A stretch of 52,344 nucleotides of DNA from Clostridia bacterium (GTDB taxonomy: Bacteria; Bacillota; Clostridia; Oscillospirales; Acutalibacteraceae). The stretch's first letter is position 1, and each line of letters begins with the position of its first letter. Shown here in pieces: positions 8,660 to 17,592 of this stretch. The notes below the pieces were generated by a model. The model was not told the origin of the DNA, searched no databases, and saw only the letters and a list, made by a program, of their open reading frames with translations. Position numbers and translations under genes: made by a program. The stretch is from assembly GCA_900770255.1 (NCBI GenBank), contig CAAGJN010000014.1, positions 1 to 52,344 on the forward strand, in the 5' to 3' direction.

Positions 8660-10147
8660 TTATTTATCGACATCGAACCAGAAGCGAACACCGCCGTATT
8701 CATTGACAACTCCGCACTCCTTGCCGAGCCTGTTCTGCACCGCCTTGACTACCGGCAGACCGAGTCCGAAATGGAACGCCTCATCGCGGCGCTTCTTTGA
8801 AGATTTATAGAAACTGTACCATATCTTATCGATCTCATCGTAGGATATAGGATCGCCGGAGTTATATACGCTCACGCGGTATGTGTCGTCGTTATCCTCG
8901 AGAGTGAGCTGAACTATTTTTTTGCCGCTGATATTCGAGACGGCGTTTGAAAGAAAGTTTTGCAGCACAAGCAGAATTGTGCGCTCGTCGCTGTGGACTG
9001 TGATCCCCTGCGGGACACGGTTGATAACGGTGATGCCATTGTTGTTGAACATCATGGCAAAGGCTGCGAGCTGGCCTGCTATCATATCACTGAGGTTCAG
9101 CTCCTCGCGCGTCGGCACATAAGAGCCGCTCTCAAGCTTCTCGAGGTTGAGCAAATCCATAACGATCTGGTTCATCTTGCCCGTCTCCTCAAGGATAATG
9201 TCGCAATATTCCTCGCTGCTCTCATGATCGCCGTTGATGCCGAGCTTCAATCCCTCGGCATAGCCCTGGATTATGGCTATGGGCGTTTTGAGCTCATGCG
9301 AAACATTTGCAATAAAGCTCTTTCGCGACTCATCAACAAGGGCGCTGTGTTCTAGCTCCTCAGTCAGCTTTTCATTTTTATCTTTTAGCTCGTCGAGCGT
9401 TTCGCTCAGCGACTCCGAAAGTATATTTATATTTTTACCCAGATTCTGAACGTCGGTCTGACGGTAATCATCGCACTTGTTTGTGAAATCAAGCTTTGCC
9501 ATCGCCTCGGTTATCTCCGCCATGGCGGCGACAGGGCGGGAGAAGCGCAGATTCGACACGAGTATTATAGCGCAGGCAGCGGCGCCGGCAATAATGGAAA
9601 ACGCGGTCAGCAGCACCGACGCCGTTTTCGCGTTGCGCTCGATCAGGTAATACGGCACCCACAGGCGCAGAGTATCGCCGTTGCTGAGCGCTACGCGAAA
9701 GCGGAAATAGCTCATGTCGTTTTTGCCGGAATAATCATAGCGGTCTATACTGACGCTGTCATCGATCCATTTGAACACGCGCGAGGCCTCTCCCTCACCG
9801 TACATAATCTCAATATCGCCGGACATCTCGCCGGAATAAAGATATCTGTCACTGTTTGAATATACACGGTTTCCATCAGAGTCAAATATCTCGACAAGAT
9901 AGTAGTTCTTATCAGAGATTGAGGACAGCGTCAGATAATATTCATAGGAATAACGATCCATACCGTCCAGCGACTCACGGATGTTCTGCATATTCATTAT
10001 TTCCGAAAAAGCATAGACATAATTGAGGACTCCGGAACGAAAGGCCAACACCGTCAGAGCGATAATCAAGCAGACCGCCGCGAGCTCAAAAGCCATGCGC
10101 AGTCCGGACTTCTTGATCCTATCGTATTCGTTTGCCCGACGGTTCAA
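8660..10147 (-). CDS. Two-component sensor histidine kinase
   Basis: A 495-residue membrane kinase. TM1 lies at about 16-36 and TM2 at about 176-198, enclosing an extracellular sensing region of about 140 residues. A HAMP-like linker follows, then HisKA with the phospho-acceptor His284 in NVSHELKTP, and an HATPase domain whose G-box is FHFGLGLPVVK. It is expected to phosphorylate the response regulator encoded just upstream. The start is TTG at 10147; AGGTGA in the end of the regulator gene serves as ribosome binding site and the two genes are two bases apart, implying translational coupling. The signal is unknown; the sensor domain is not a family I recognise. Confidence 0.93.
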   Translation of the reverse strand: MNRRANEYDRIKKSGLRMAFELAAVCLIIALTVLAFRSGVLNYVYAFSEIMNMQNIRESLDGMDRYSYEYYLTLSSISDKNYYLVEIFDSDGNRVYSNSDRYLYSGEMSGDIEIMYGEGEASRVFKWIDDSVSIDRYDYSGKNDMSYFRFRVALSNGDTLRLWVPYYLIERNAKTASVLLTAFSIIAGAAACAIILVSNLRFSRPVAAMAEITEAMAKLDFTNKCDDYRQTDVQNLGKNINILSESLSETLDELKDKNEKLTEELEHSALVDESRKSFIANVSHELKTPIAIIQGYAEGLKLGINGDHESSEEYCDIILEETGKMNQIVMDLLNLEKLESGSYVPTREELNLSDMIAGQLAAFAMMFNNNGITVINRVPQGITVHSDERTILLVLQNFLSNAVSNISGKKIVQLTLEDNDDTYRVSVYNSGDPISYDEIDKIWYSFYKSSKKRRDEAFHFGLGLPVVKAVQNRLGKECGVVNEYGGVRFWFDVDK

Positions 10148-10149
10148 GA

Positions 10150-10824
10150 TCAGTTCACCTCTATCTTATAGCCTGCGCCATAGACCGTGCGCAGATGGCG
10201 GCTGCCCCAGTCGCCGAGCTTTGTGCGAAGGCGTGCGACATGTGAATCGACCGTGCGTGAATCGCCGAGAAAATCAAAACCCCAGATATCGTCGAGCAGC
10301 TGCTCGCGCGAGAACACTCTCTCGCGGTTCGAGGCGAGCTTATGAAGTATTCCGTACTCCTTATGAGTCAGCTCTATATCGCGCCCGTCACAAACTACGG
10401 AGTGGGCGACGACGTCGATGACGAGGCCGTCGATGACTATTTTGTCCGTCGGGCTCTCGTTCGCGCTGCGCTTGAGCCGCGCTTCGATCCTTTTGACAAG
10501 CACCGTCGGGCTGAACGGCTTTGTTATAAAGTCGTCCGCGCCGCACTCAAAGCACTCGAGCTCATCAAACTCCTCGCCGCGCGCAGTCAGAAAGATAACC
10601 GGCACATCGGAAGTCTCGCGTATCTTGCGGCAGACCTCCCATCCGTTGAGCTCGGGCATCATTATGTCAAGCACAGCAAGGTCAATGTCGCTGTTTTCGC
10701 TGAACACGCGCAGAGCCTGCTCCCCATCCTCAGCCTCGACCGTCTCGAAACCTTTAGCGGTAAGAAAATCCTTTATTATACGGCGGATCTTAGCCTCATC
10801 GTCAGCAATGAGTATTTTTTGCAA
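10150..10824 (-). CDS. Response regulator, OmpR/PhoB family
   Basis: A 224-residue transcription factor. The receiver domain (1-120) has the acidic pair DDE (8-10), phospho-acceptor Asp53 in LDIMMPELNGW, and the T/K residues of the switch (FLTARGE, ITKPFSP). The C-terminal winged-helix domain has ELTHKEYGILHKLASN and DSHVARLRTKLG. The start is TTG at 10824 with GGAGGGA six bases before it. It is the first gene of a minus-strand row with the kinase, the lipoprotein and the tautomerase; these last two are plausible targets or partners but this is only inferred from position. Confidence 0.95.
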   Translation of the reverse strand: MQKILIADDEAKIRRIIKDFLTAKGFETVEAEDGEQALRVFSENSDIDLAVLDIMMPELNGWEVCRKIRETSDVPVIFLTARGEEFDELECFECGADDFITKPFSPTVLVKRIEARLKRSANESPTDKIVIDGLVIDVVAHSVVCDGRDIELTHKEYGILHKLASNRERVFSREQLLDDIWGFDFLGDSRTVDSHVARLRTKLGDWGSRHLRTVYGAGYKIEVN

Positions 10825-10878
10825 AATTGTTCCCTCCTACCGAGCCGCAGCGCAGTCCGGTCAAAATCCGTATGGTTT

Positions 10879-10907
10879 ATTTTATCACATATTGACGAAT
10901 TAGACAA
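10879..10907 (-). promoter_or_regulatory. Sigma-A promoter of the response regulator gene
   Basis: Minus strand TTGTCT (10902-10907), 17 bases, TAAAAT (10879-10884), about 55 bases before the TTG start. Confidence 0.65.
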
Positions 10908-10956
10908 GTCGCAGAGACTTCATTCCTTTTTTTAACACTACATTTTAATACTGCAC

Positions 10957-10985
10957 TTGAAATCAGAGCCATAAGTTAGTATAAT
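10957..10985 (+). promoter_or_regulatory. Sigma-A promoter of the Nudix gene
   Basis: TTGAAA (10957-10962), 17 bases, TATAAT (10980-10985). AATCAGAGC (10961-10969) inside this promoter is repeated as GCTCTGATT at 11017-11025, directly ahead of the ribosome binding site. Confidence 0.75.
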
Positions 10986-11042
10986 ATGTAACAGTATTAT
11001 CAAAATCTGGGCATTTGCTCTGATTATAGGGAGGTATGGCTT

Positions 11043-11789
11043 TTGTTAGGCAAATTCGTAAGAGTTAAGATAACAAACCCGGTAGGCTCCCTGAACCGTC
11101 AGTACGGATACAAATATTCTTTGAACTTCGGAACCCTTGAGGGCAGAAGGCAATTTGACAACCGCTTTGCAGGCGCCTATATAATGGGCGTACACCATCC
11201 CGTCAGGCATTTTGACGGACGCGCCATAGCGGTCATCTACAGAGAAGGCGAACGTAAGGGTATACTCATCGTCGCTCCGAAAAGCATGCGCTTTATCGGC
11301 TATCAAATAGCCGATGCGATCGCCTTTGCCGAACCCGAGGGAACCTACCGCATGGAATGTCTCTACGAGCGCTCATGCGGAGCGGTAGTTTGCCGCATAA
11401 TAAACAACGAGACACGTCTGCTGCTCATAAAGAACAGCCGCAGCGCACACTGGGGATTCCCCAAGGGTCACATGGAACGCGGCGAGACTCCCGAGCAGAC
11501 GGCAAAACGCGAAGTACTTGAAGAAACCGGGCTGCATATCAATATAATTCCGGACTTCGCCGCAAAATCCGACTACACGATTCAGGGCAAGGTTGAAAAG
11601 AGCGTAACGATCTTTTTGGCCGAAACACAGGACACAAAGACGGTCATTCAGCGTGAAGAGATCGACGATTATATCTGGCTGAGCTTTGACAAAGCGCTTG
11701 AAACGTTGAAATTTGACAACGACAAGGCGATTTTAAAGAGCGCGCGTCGTTTTGTAGAAAAACACAAAATTTTTAAAACCGATAACTGA
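11043..11789 (+). CDS. Nudix hydrolase with an extra N-terminal domain
   Basis: A 248-residue protein. The Nudix box is complete: GHMERGETPEQTAKREVLEETGL (G-x5-E-x7-REUxEExGU), at about residues 143-165, so pyrophosphohydrolase activity on a nucleotide-linked substrate is expected in the cytoplasm. The first 115 residues (VRVKITNPVGSLN, YIMGVHHPV) form a separate domain that resembles an inorganic-pyrophosphatase-like fold often paired with Nudix domains in Clostridia; this is from memory. The start is TTG at 11043 with GGGAGG eight bases ahead; the ATG at 11036 leads only to a short out-of-frame peptide. Substrates could be nucleoside diphosphate derivatives or dinucleotide polyphosphates. 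Confidence 0.87.
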   Translation: MLGKFVRVKITNPVGSLNRQYGYKYSLNFGTLEGRRQFDNRFAGAYIMGVHHPVRHFDGRAIAVIYREGERKGILIVAPKSMRFIGYQIADAIAFAEPEGTYRMECLYERSCGAVVCRIINNETRLLLIKNSRSAHWGFPKGHMERGETPEQTAKREVLEETGLHINIIPDFAAKSDYTIQGKVEKSVTIFLAETQDTKTVIQREEIDDYIWLSFDKALETLKFDNDKAILKSARRFVEKHKIFKTDN

Positions 11790-11837
11790 TAAAAGCGGGG
11801 ACATACTTTCTCAACAGTTATCACGAAAGGATCTTAC

Positions 11838-12350
11838 ATGACAGAGACTTTTGCAAACGAGCTGGCGACATTCTTTCAGGACAAAATACCGAACGAGCTG
11901 ATAATCTTTCTTATATCGCTGCTGCCTGTTCTTGAGCTGCGCGGCGGCATGATAGCGGCAAAACTGCTGCAAGTTGATTTTCTGCGCGCGTTTGTGATCT
12001 GCTACATCGGCAACATTCTGCCGATCCCGTTTATTCTGCTTTTCATACGCAAAATATTTCAGTTTCTGCGCGACAAAAAAGGTTTCTCGAAGCTAATTGA
12101 AAAGCTTGAGATACGCTCAATGCGCAAAAGTGAAAAGGTCAAGCGCTGGCGCGACTGGGGCCTTCTCCTTTTCGTCGCCATTCCCCTGCCCGGTACGGGC
12201 GGCTGGACGGGCGCTCTGATTGCGGCGCTGACCGACATAAGGATAAAAAGATCATTGCCGATAATAGCTGTCGGAATTCTTATTGCGGGAATAATCATGT
12301 CCGTTCTGACATATCTTTTACCCTCTGTGTTCGGTTCTGTTTTCGGATAA
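11838..12350 (+). CDS. COG2426-type small multidrug-export-like membrane protein
   Basis: A 170-residue membrane protein matching the family named 'putative small multi-drug export protein' (PF06695). Recognisable traits are LISLLPVLELRGGMIAA in the first segment, the conserved N-x-x-P-I-P in the second (GNILPIPFILLFIRKI), and the P-G-T-G-G-W-T-G-A-L motif of the third. About four to five hydrophobic segments are visible, with a basic loop in the middle. AAAGGATC precedes the ATG. It sits 48 bases after the Nudix gene and 37 before the secreted lipase. Real transport activity of this family is not established. Confidence 0.88.
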   Translation: MTETFANELATFFQDKIPNELIIFLISLLPVLELRGGMIAAKLLQVDFLRAFVICYIGNILPIPFILLFIRKIFQFLRDKKGFSKLIEKLEIRSMRKSEKVKRWRDWGLLLFVAIPLPGTGGWTGALIAALTDIRIKRSLPIIAVGILIAGIIMSVLTYLLPSVFGSVFG

Positions 12351-12387
12351 AAAGCTGCTCCTTGCAGCATAAGGAGGATCTACAAAA

Positions 12388-13890
12388 ATGAAAAAGGCTG
12401 TTTCCTTCATTCTTGCGGCCGTCATGCTTATCACGCTGCCCGCCGGCGCCTTTGCCGGCAGCACCCACTGCAAATGTGATTCCACCCCGGTCGTCATGGT
12501 CAACGGCTTTGCGACCGAGCTGTATCACCAGAACGAGGACGGTACAGTCAGCACAGTTTTCCCGATGGGAACAAAGGAGATCGTGACCTCTCTGCCCTAC
12601 ATCGCCGCGTCGATAGCGGCGCTCGCCGCCGGAGACCACGAGTGCTTCAGGACGATGCTATCCACCGCGCTATTTAAGCTTATGGGCGGCATGGCCTGCA
12701 ACCCGGACGGCACGGCTAAGGTCGAGGCAAAATGCTACGAGACCCCGACTGATACCGATATTCACAAGAAATATGACGAAAGCAACGACGAGGGCCGATA
12801 TCTGTTTGGCTACGACTGGAGACTCGACCCGGCGGACAATGCAAAGGAACTCGCCGAATATATCGAAGAGGTCAAGGCGGTCACCGGCCATGACAAGGTT
12901 GTGCTCTGCGCCCACAGCGAGGGCACCTGCGTTGCGGCGTCGTATATTTCGCTCTACGGCTCAAAGAACATTGAGAAGGTCGTATTTCTCAGCGGCGCGT
13001 TCCAAGGCATAACGCTCGTCGGCCAACTGTTCACAAAGGATCTGAATGTCAAGGACAAAGGTGTGGCGTTTGAGCTGTTCATTGAGACTTTCCTCGGCGG
13101 CGACACCACCGGCGATTTCATAAGCAGCCTGTTTTCCGTGCTCACGGATGCGTTCATAGTTGACGCGCTGCTGTGCATAGTCGACAATATCCTCGATGAA
13201 GACCTAGACGCGCTCTACGACACCTGTCTTACAGAGCTTGTGACGACAATGCCCGGCGTGTGGAGCTTTGTCCCCGACGACTTCTACGAGGACGCAAAAA
13301 CCGTCCTCTACACCGGCACGGGCGACAAATATACTAAGCTCATAAAGACAATAGACAATTACCACTACAACATCCAGGTCGGCCTCGGTGACAGGCTCAT
13401 AGCCGAGCAGGAAAAAGGACTCGCTGTCTGCGTCAGCATGGGCTACGCGATAGCACCCATCCCTGTCTACGATGACTGCTACGATCAGACCGATATGCTC
13501 ATCGACACGAAGTACGGCTCGCTCGGCGCGACCTGCGCGAAGATCGGCGAGACGCTCGAGGCGGATGAAAACAACAAATATCTGTCGGACGATCTGCTCG
13601 TTGACGCTTCCACCTGTGCGTTCCCGGACTCCACCTGGTTCGTGCGCTATCAGGATCACAACGATTTCTGCGATGCATACAACAATTTCATCTATTATCT
13701 CGTCACATTTGACGGTCAGCCGACCGTGGACTCAGACGCAAGATATCCGCAGTTTTTGACCTGCGACTCGCACGAGAAACTTATCCCCGCCGGCAAGCTG
13801 CCCGAGGCAGACACAAGGCCGAGCATAATACGCCTCGGCGAGAGCACATATAAGCTGATAAAAGAGCTCATTGACTCGAGGAAAAAGTAA
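12388..13890 (+). CDS. Secreted alpha/beta-hydrolase, LCAT-like lipase/acyltransferase
   Basis: A 500-residue exported protein. MKKAVSFILAAVMLITLPAGAFAG is a clear signal peptide cleaved near residue 23. The sequence then starts a lipase-like fold: PVVMVNGFATELY (oxyanion side), FGYDWRLDP, and a nucleophile elbow LCAHSEGT with Ser177 in an A-x-S-x-G form rather than G-x-S-x-G. The YDWR element and the late histidine-containing YQDHNDF stretch recall lecithin:cholesterol acyltransferase-like lipases. It probably hydrolyses lipid or other esters outside the cell. AAGGAGG precedes the ATG. It ends the plus-strand run, with a bidirectional terminator 10 bases on. It is not similar by eye to the second lipase at 28965. 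Confidence 0.8.
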   Translation: MKKAVSFILAAVMLITLPAGAFAGSTHCKCDSTPVVMVNGFATELYHQNEDGTVSTVFPMGTKEIVTSLPYIAASIAALAAGDHECFRTMLSTALFKLMGGMACNPDGTAKVEAKCYETPTDTDIHKKYDESNDEGRYLFGYDWRLDPADNAKELAEYIEEVKAVTGHDKVVLCAHSEGTCVAASYISLYGSKNIEKVVFLSGAFQGITLVGQLFTKDLNVKDKGVAFELFIETFLGGDTTGDFISSLFSVLTDAFIVDALLCIVDNILDEDLDALYDTCLTELVTTMPGVWSFVPDDFYEDAKTVLYTGTGDKYTKLIKTIDNYHYNIQVGLGDRLIAEQEKGLAVCVSMGYAIAPIPVYDDCYDQTDMLIDTKYGSLGATCAKIGETLEADENNKYLSDDLLVDASTCAFPDSTWFVRYQDHNDFCDAYNNFIYYLVTFDGQPTVDSDARYPQFLTCDSHEKLIPAGKLPEADTRPSIIRLGESTYKLIKELIDSRKK

Positions 13891-13900
13891 AAAGCAAAAG

Positions 13901-13937
13901 AAAAACTGCTCCGTATATGTAATACGGAGCAGTTTTT
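13901..13937. terminator. Bidirectional terminator between the secreted lipase and the fucosidase
   Basis: AAAAACTGCTCCGTAT pairs with ATACGGAGCAGTTTTT around a four- to five-base loop, with runs suitable for both converging genes. Confidence 0.85.
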
Positions 13938-13945
13938 ATATCCGA

Positions 13946-15367
13946 TCAATAAGCCTCAAACCGGGCAATGGTTGCAAAACAGCGAGTCTCCTCAATAACG
14001 AGCTTTATATACTGCATCCGCGTCTCCTCAAAGCGGCAGATGCGCTTTGCGCCGATCACCGTGCCCGCAAATATCTTCTTCCACTTGCCGTTAATCATGC
14101 CGTAGAGAGAGAATTTTTCTATCTGCTGGCCTGTCGCTATATGCTCGGAGAGTACAATCTTGTCGATATCATAATCGTCGCCGAGATCGAGCGTCAGAGT
14201 CGGCTTGTCCGGATCAAAGCCCGAATGCCAATACTCATCCGTGGTGTGGGTCAGCGCCATCTGACCGCAGTGCTCCTCATCGAGGTGGCACGAGTCGGTC
14301 ATTATCGAATCATCCGCCAGATCTTCGTTAAAATCTACCTGGAGCTGCGCGCCCATGGCGAGCAGAGTCTCAACGTCGCGCTGAGCAAAAAGCCCCTCTT
14401 TGTTCGGCGGGATATTAAGCAGCAGGCTCGCGTTCGCTCCAACGGAGTTATAATAGATATCCATAAGCTTTGAAAGCGGCTTGACGTCATAGTCCTCTTC
14501 GAGATGATAGAACCAGCCCTTGCGGATGGAAACATCCACCTCGGCGGGATACCATATGAGCTTCGAGACATTCTTTATCGCCTTCCGGCTTCCGATGTCA
14601 AGCGTAGTCTCGCTGATCTTCTTTGGGGGCTTTTCGGCCTTTTGCTGGGATTCCGCCGCTATGAGCTCCTGGCGGCTGTAATAATACGGGACGACGCTCC
14701 ACTCGCTCTTGCGGCAGACTCCGGACTCGTTGCCGCACCAGCGGACATCGGGCCCGCAAACGGAGATAACCGCCTCGGGCTGATACTCGCGAATCAGGTC
14801 GTAGTAGCCCTGCCAGTCATACTCCTGCTTCCTGCCGTTTTTGCCTTCGCCGCAGGCTCCGTCGAACCACACGCAGAAGATGTCGCCGTAATCAGTCAGC
14901 AGCTCCTTGAGCTGATTTTTGAAATATCTGTTATAGGCCTCGCCCTCGCCGTAGCGCGGATCGTGTCTGTCCCAGGGTGAGAGATAGATCCCGAATTTTA
15001 GGCCAAACTTTTTGCACGCCTCGGCGCACTCGCGCACTACATCGCCCTGCCCGTCCTTCCACTTGCTGTACTTGACGCTGTAATCGGTATATACGCTCGG
15101 CCACAGGCAAAAGCCGTCATGGTGCTTGCAGGTGAGGATGATAGCCTTCATGCCCGCCGCACGCACCGCCGCCGCCCACTGGCTGGCATTGAGCTTCTCG
15201 GGGTTAAAGAGGAGCGGATCGTCGTTGCCGTTGCCCCATTCGCGGTCGGTGAAGGTGTTCATGCCGAAATGGATGAACGCATAGAACTCAAGCTCCTGCC
15301 ACTTGAGCTGGCGCTCGCTCGGCACGACGGCCGCCGCACGCTTTATGTATTCTTCATTCTTCTTCAT
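13946..15367 (-). CDS. Alpha-L-fucosidase, GH29, with C-terminal F5/8-type domain
   Basis: A 473-residue glycosidase that releases L-fucose from fucosylated glycans with retention of configuration. The GH29 barrel starts at once (QLKWQELEFYAFIHFGMNTFTDREWG), has the CKHHDGFCLWPS motif at 80-91, and places the nucleophile Asp169 in CVWFDGACGEG. From about 375 a carbohydrate-binding F5/8 type C-like domain follows (TLTLDLGDDYDIDKIVLSEH, IKLVIEETR). No signal peptide is present, so it acts on imported oligosaccharides or is released some other way. AAAGGA precedes the ATG. FucO at 48215 could handle lactaldehyde made from fucose. The compact form suggests the GH29-B (linkage-restricted) subgroup, not proven. 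Confidence 0.93.
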   Translation of the reverse strand: MKKNEEYIKRAAAVVPSERQLKWQELEFYAFIHFGMNTFTDREWGNGNDDPLLFNPEKLNASQWAAAVRAAGMKAIILTCKHHDGFCLWPSVYTDYSVKYSKWKDGQGDVVRECAEACKKFGLKFGIYLSPWDRHDPRYGEGEAYNRYFKNQLKELLTDYGDIFCVWFDGACGEGKNGRKQEYDWQGYYDLIREYQPEAVISVCGPDVRWCGNESGVCRKSEWSVVPYYYSRQELIAAESQQKAEKPPKKISETTLDIGSRKAIKNVSKLIWYPAEVDVSIRKGWFYHLEEDYDVKPLSKLMDIYYNSVGANASLLLNIPPNKEGLFAQRDVETLLAMGAQLQVDFNEDLADDSIMTDSCHLDEEHCGQMALTHTTDEYWHSGFDPDKPTLTLDLGDDYDIDKIVLSEHIATGQQIEKFSLYGMINGKWKKIFAGTVIGAKRICRFEETRMQYIKLVIEETRCFATIARFEAY

Positions 15368-15398
15368 GCTTCAGGGTCCTTTCAGATACATTCGGATA

Positions 15399-15427
15399 TT
15401 ATTAAGATAACATAATTTCCGGCGCAA
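15399..15427 (-). promoter_or_regulatory. Possible promoter of the fucosidase gene
   Basis: Minus strand TTGCGC (15422-15427), 17 bases, TAATAA (15399-15404). Spacing is ideal but both boxes are weak. Confidence 0.4.
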
Positions 15428-15432
15428 GTAAA

Positions 15433-15470
15433 TAAAAAATCCGCAGTAAATCGTAAAATTCACTGCGGAT
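15433..15470 (-). terminator. Terminator of glmS
   Basis: ATCCGCAGT (15439-15447) pairs with ACTGCGGAT (15462-15470); on the minus strand a run of six T follows. It begins five bases beyond the glmS stop. Confidence 0.85.
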
Positions 15471-15474
15471 CGGT

Positions 15475-17301
15475 TTATTCTACTGTTACGGACTTTGCAA
15501 GATTTCGCGGCTTATCGACATCGCAGCCGCGCTCTACTGCCGTGAAATAGGCTATAAGCTGAAGCGGAATGACATTGAGCGAGGGCATATATTCGGGCAG
15601 CGTCTCAGGCACGCGGACGGTAAAATCCGCAAACTCGCTGCAATCTCCGCTGTTTTCACCGACGAGCGCCGCAACATAGGCACCGCGGCTCTTGACCTCG
15701 CGGATATTGCCGAGCGTTTTCTCGAACAGCTCGGGCTGAGTCGCCACGGCAAAGACCGGAGTTTCAGGCTCGATGAGCGAGATTGTGCCGTGCTTGAGCT
15801 CGCCTGCGGCGTAAGCCTCGGACTTGATATACGATATCTCCTTGAGCTTGAGCGAGCCCTCGAGCGAGATCGAATAATCGAGCCCTCTGCCGATAAAGAA
15901 GATACTCTGCGCTTTTGCAAAGCGGCCGGCAAGCGGCTTAAACTCAGCCTCACGGGCGAGGGTATCCTCTATCTGCTGCGGCAGGCACTGAAGCGCCTCG
16001 CAATGCTCCCTCTCCTGCTCCGGTGAAAGCGTTCCGACTGCCCTAGACAGACGCAGAGCCAGCAGATAAACCGCCGCGAGCTGCGCCGAGAACGCCTTAG
16101 TCGTAGCGACCGCGATCTCCGGGCCCGCCATAGTATATATCACATCGTCGCTCTCCCGCGCTATCGTGCTTTCAACAACATTGACGATCGAAACGGTGTG
16201 TGCGCCGCGGCTCTTTGCTTCCCTGAGCGCCGCTAATGTGTCCGCCGTCTCTCCCGACTGGCTGATGACAATGCACAGATCGTTACATCTGACCACCGGA
16301 TGCCTGTAGCGAAACTCGCTGGCAAGGTCGCACTCGCAGAGTATGCACGCCGAACGCTCGATGATATACTTTGCCGTCATGCCGACATGCCATGCGCTGC
16401 CGCACGCGACAATATGGATCGTGTTGATATTCTTTATCTGCTCATCGCCCATGGTAAACTCCGGCAGCTCAACTTTTCCGTCAACTATCCTGCCCGCAAG
16501 CGTATCGCGCACAGCCTTGGGCTGCTCGGCGATCTCCTTCTTCATGAAATGCTTGTAGCCGCCCTTCTCGGCGCTGTCCGCATCCCATGTGATGTGCATG
16601 AGCTTTTTATCTATCCTCTTGCCGTCTGCGTCAAAGAACTCGACTGAGGTTTTGCCGACTATCGCTATCTCTCCGTCCTGCATAACGGCGCAGTCGCGCG
16701 TATACTTGAGAAGCGCGGGAATATCGGAGGCGAGAAAATTCTCTCCGCTGCCGACTCCGACGATCAGCGGGCTGTCCTTCTTTGCGGCCAGTATCTCACC
16801 CGGGCGGTCGCTCATGAGCACCGCGACCGCATATGAGCCGCGCACGCGCCCTATGACTTCCAGCATCGTTTTGAGCGGGTCTCCGTCATAGAGGCTGTCA
16901 AACAACTGGGCGAGCACTTCGGTATCGGTCTGTGAAACGAAGCTGCGTCCGTCCGCTTCAAGCTCGGCCTTGAGCTCAAGGTAGTTCTCAATGATGCCGT
17001 TGTGCACGAGGGTCACGCGCCCGCTCGATCCCGAATGTGGATGGGCGTTTATATCCGTCGGCGCCCCATGAGTTGCCCAGCGGGTGTGCCCGATGCCGAC
17101 GCAGCCCTCAGGCTTGCCGACAGTCTCAAGCTGCTTCTCAAGATCTGCTATGCGTCCCTTGGTCTTGACAGTGGTGATCTTTCCGTTGCGGCACACAGCG
17201 ACGCCCGCCGAATCATAACCTCTGTACTCCAGCTTCTTCAAACCGTCAAGTAATATCGGAGCTGCACTGTTGTCTCCGACATAACCAACAATTCCACACA
17301 T
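15475..17301 (-). CDS. glmS: Glutamine--fructose-6-phosphate aminotransferase (isomerizing)
   Basis: A 608-residue enzyme that makes glucosamine-6-phosphate from fructose-6-phosphate and glutamine, the first step to UDP-GlcNAc for cell wall and glycans. The true start is the ATG giving MCGIVGYVGDN, because Cys2 is the nucleophile of the class II glutaminase domain; AAAGGAA sits about 8 bases ahead. The glutaminase half shows LEYRGYDSAGVAV, HTRWATHGAP and HNGIIENY. The isomerase half has two SIS domains (CGSAWHVG, ISQSGETADT, GRGLDYSISLEGSLKLKEISY, AGELKHGTISLIE), and DVDKPRNLAKSVTVE is the canonical C-terminus. The frame runs 60 codons further upstream, but that stretch is the glmS ribozyme, not protein. 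Confidence 0.98.
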   Translation of the reverse strand: MCGIVGYVGDNSAAPILLDGLKKLEYRGYDSAGVAVCRNGKITTVKTKGRIADLEKQLETVGKPEGCVGIGHTRWATHGAPTDINAHPHSGSSGRVTLVHNGIIENYLELKAELEADGRSFVSQTDTEVLAQLFDSLYDGDPLKTMLEVIGRVRGSYAVAVLMSDRPGEILAAKKDSPLIVGVGSGENFLASDIPALLKYTRDCAVMQDGEIAIVGKTSVEFFDADGKRIDKKLMHITWDADSAEKGGYKHFMKKEIAEQPKAVRDTLAGRIVDGKVELPEFTMGDEQIKNINTIHIVACGSAWHVGMTAKYIIERSACILCECDLASEFRYRHPVVRCNDLCIVISQSGETADTLAALREAKSRGAHTVSIVNVVESTIARESDDVIYTMAGPEIAVATTKAFSAQLAAVYLLALRLSRAVGTLSPEQEREHCEALQCLPQQIEDTLAREAEFKPLAGRFAKAQSIFFIGRGLDYSISLEGSLKLKEISYIKSEAYAAGELKHGTISLIEPETPVFAVATQPELFEKTLGNIREVKSRGAYVAALVGENSGDCSEFADFTVRVPETLPEYMPSLNVIPLQLIAYFTAVERGCDVDKPRNLAKSVTVE

Positions 17302-17329
17302 ATTCTGTTTTTCCTTTACAAAAATATTT

Positions 17330-17512
17330 GTGCTTTGCTCTCCCCGCTGTACACGCGCGTCGCCGCGCGCTTTTTTCACAGCAAAAGCTGCTTTTGAAGA
17401 GCCTGTGTCCCCCGCACTTATGGGGCAAGAAGCATCCGCCGAAAATTTCGATGACTTCTTCCTCGTCATCTGCAAAGGCAAAGCCTCAGTGCTTGCAGAC
17501 CCGGCGCTATTT
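17330..17512 (-). ncRNA. glmS ribozyme (glucosamine-6-phosphate-responsive self-cleaving riboswitch)
   Basis: Read on the minus strand, the leader of glmS carries the conserved elements of the glmS ribozyme in order: AGCGCCGGGTCTGCA at the cleavage site (about 17508-17494), TGCAGATGACGAGG, ATCGAAATTTTCGGCGGATG, then a GC-rich hairpin (GCGCGCGGCGACGCGCG) and GGGGAGAGCAAAGC. Cleavage is expected between A17508 and G17507. Glucosamine-6-phosphate acts as cofactor, so high product triggers cleavage and decay of the glmS mRNA. The 3' end is approximate. About 30 bases separate it from the start codon. Confidence 0.93.
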
Positions 17513-17592
17513 TTTGACCGAAAAATTTAAAAACGGTTGACAGCCTTTCTTTGTTATTTGTATACGCGGCACTGAAACACGGATACGCTCCT

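Noticed and set aside
17302..17481. A 60-residue N-terminal extension of GlmS
   Set aside because: The stretch is the glmS ribozyme, and GlmS needs Cys2 directly after the initiator methionine for glutaminase activity.
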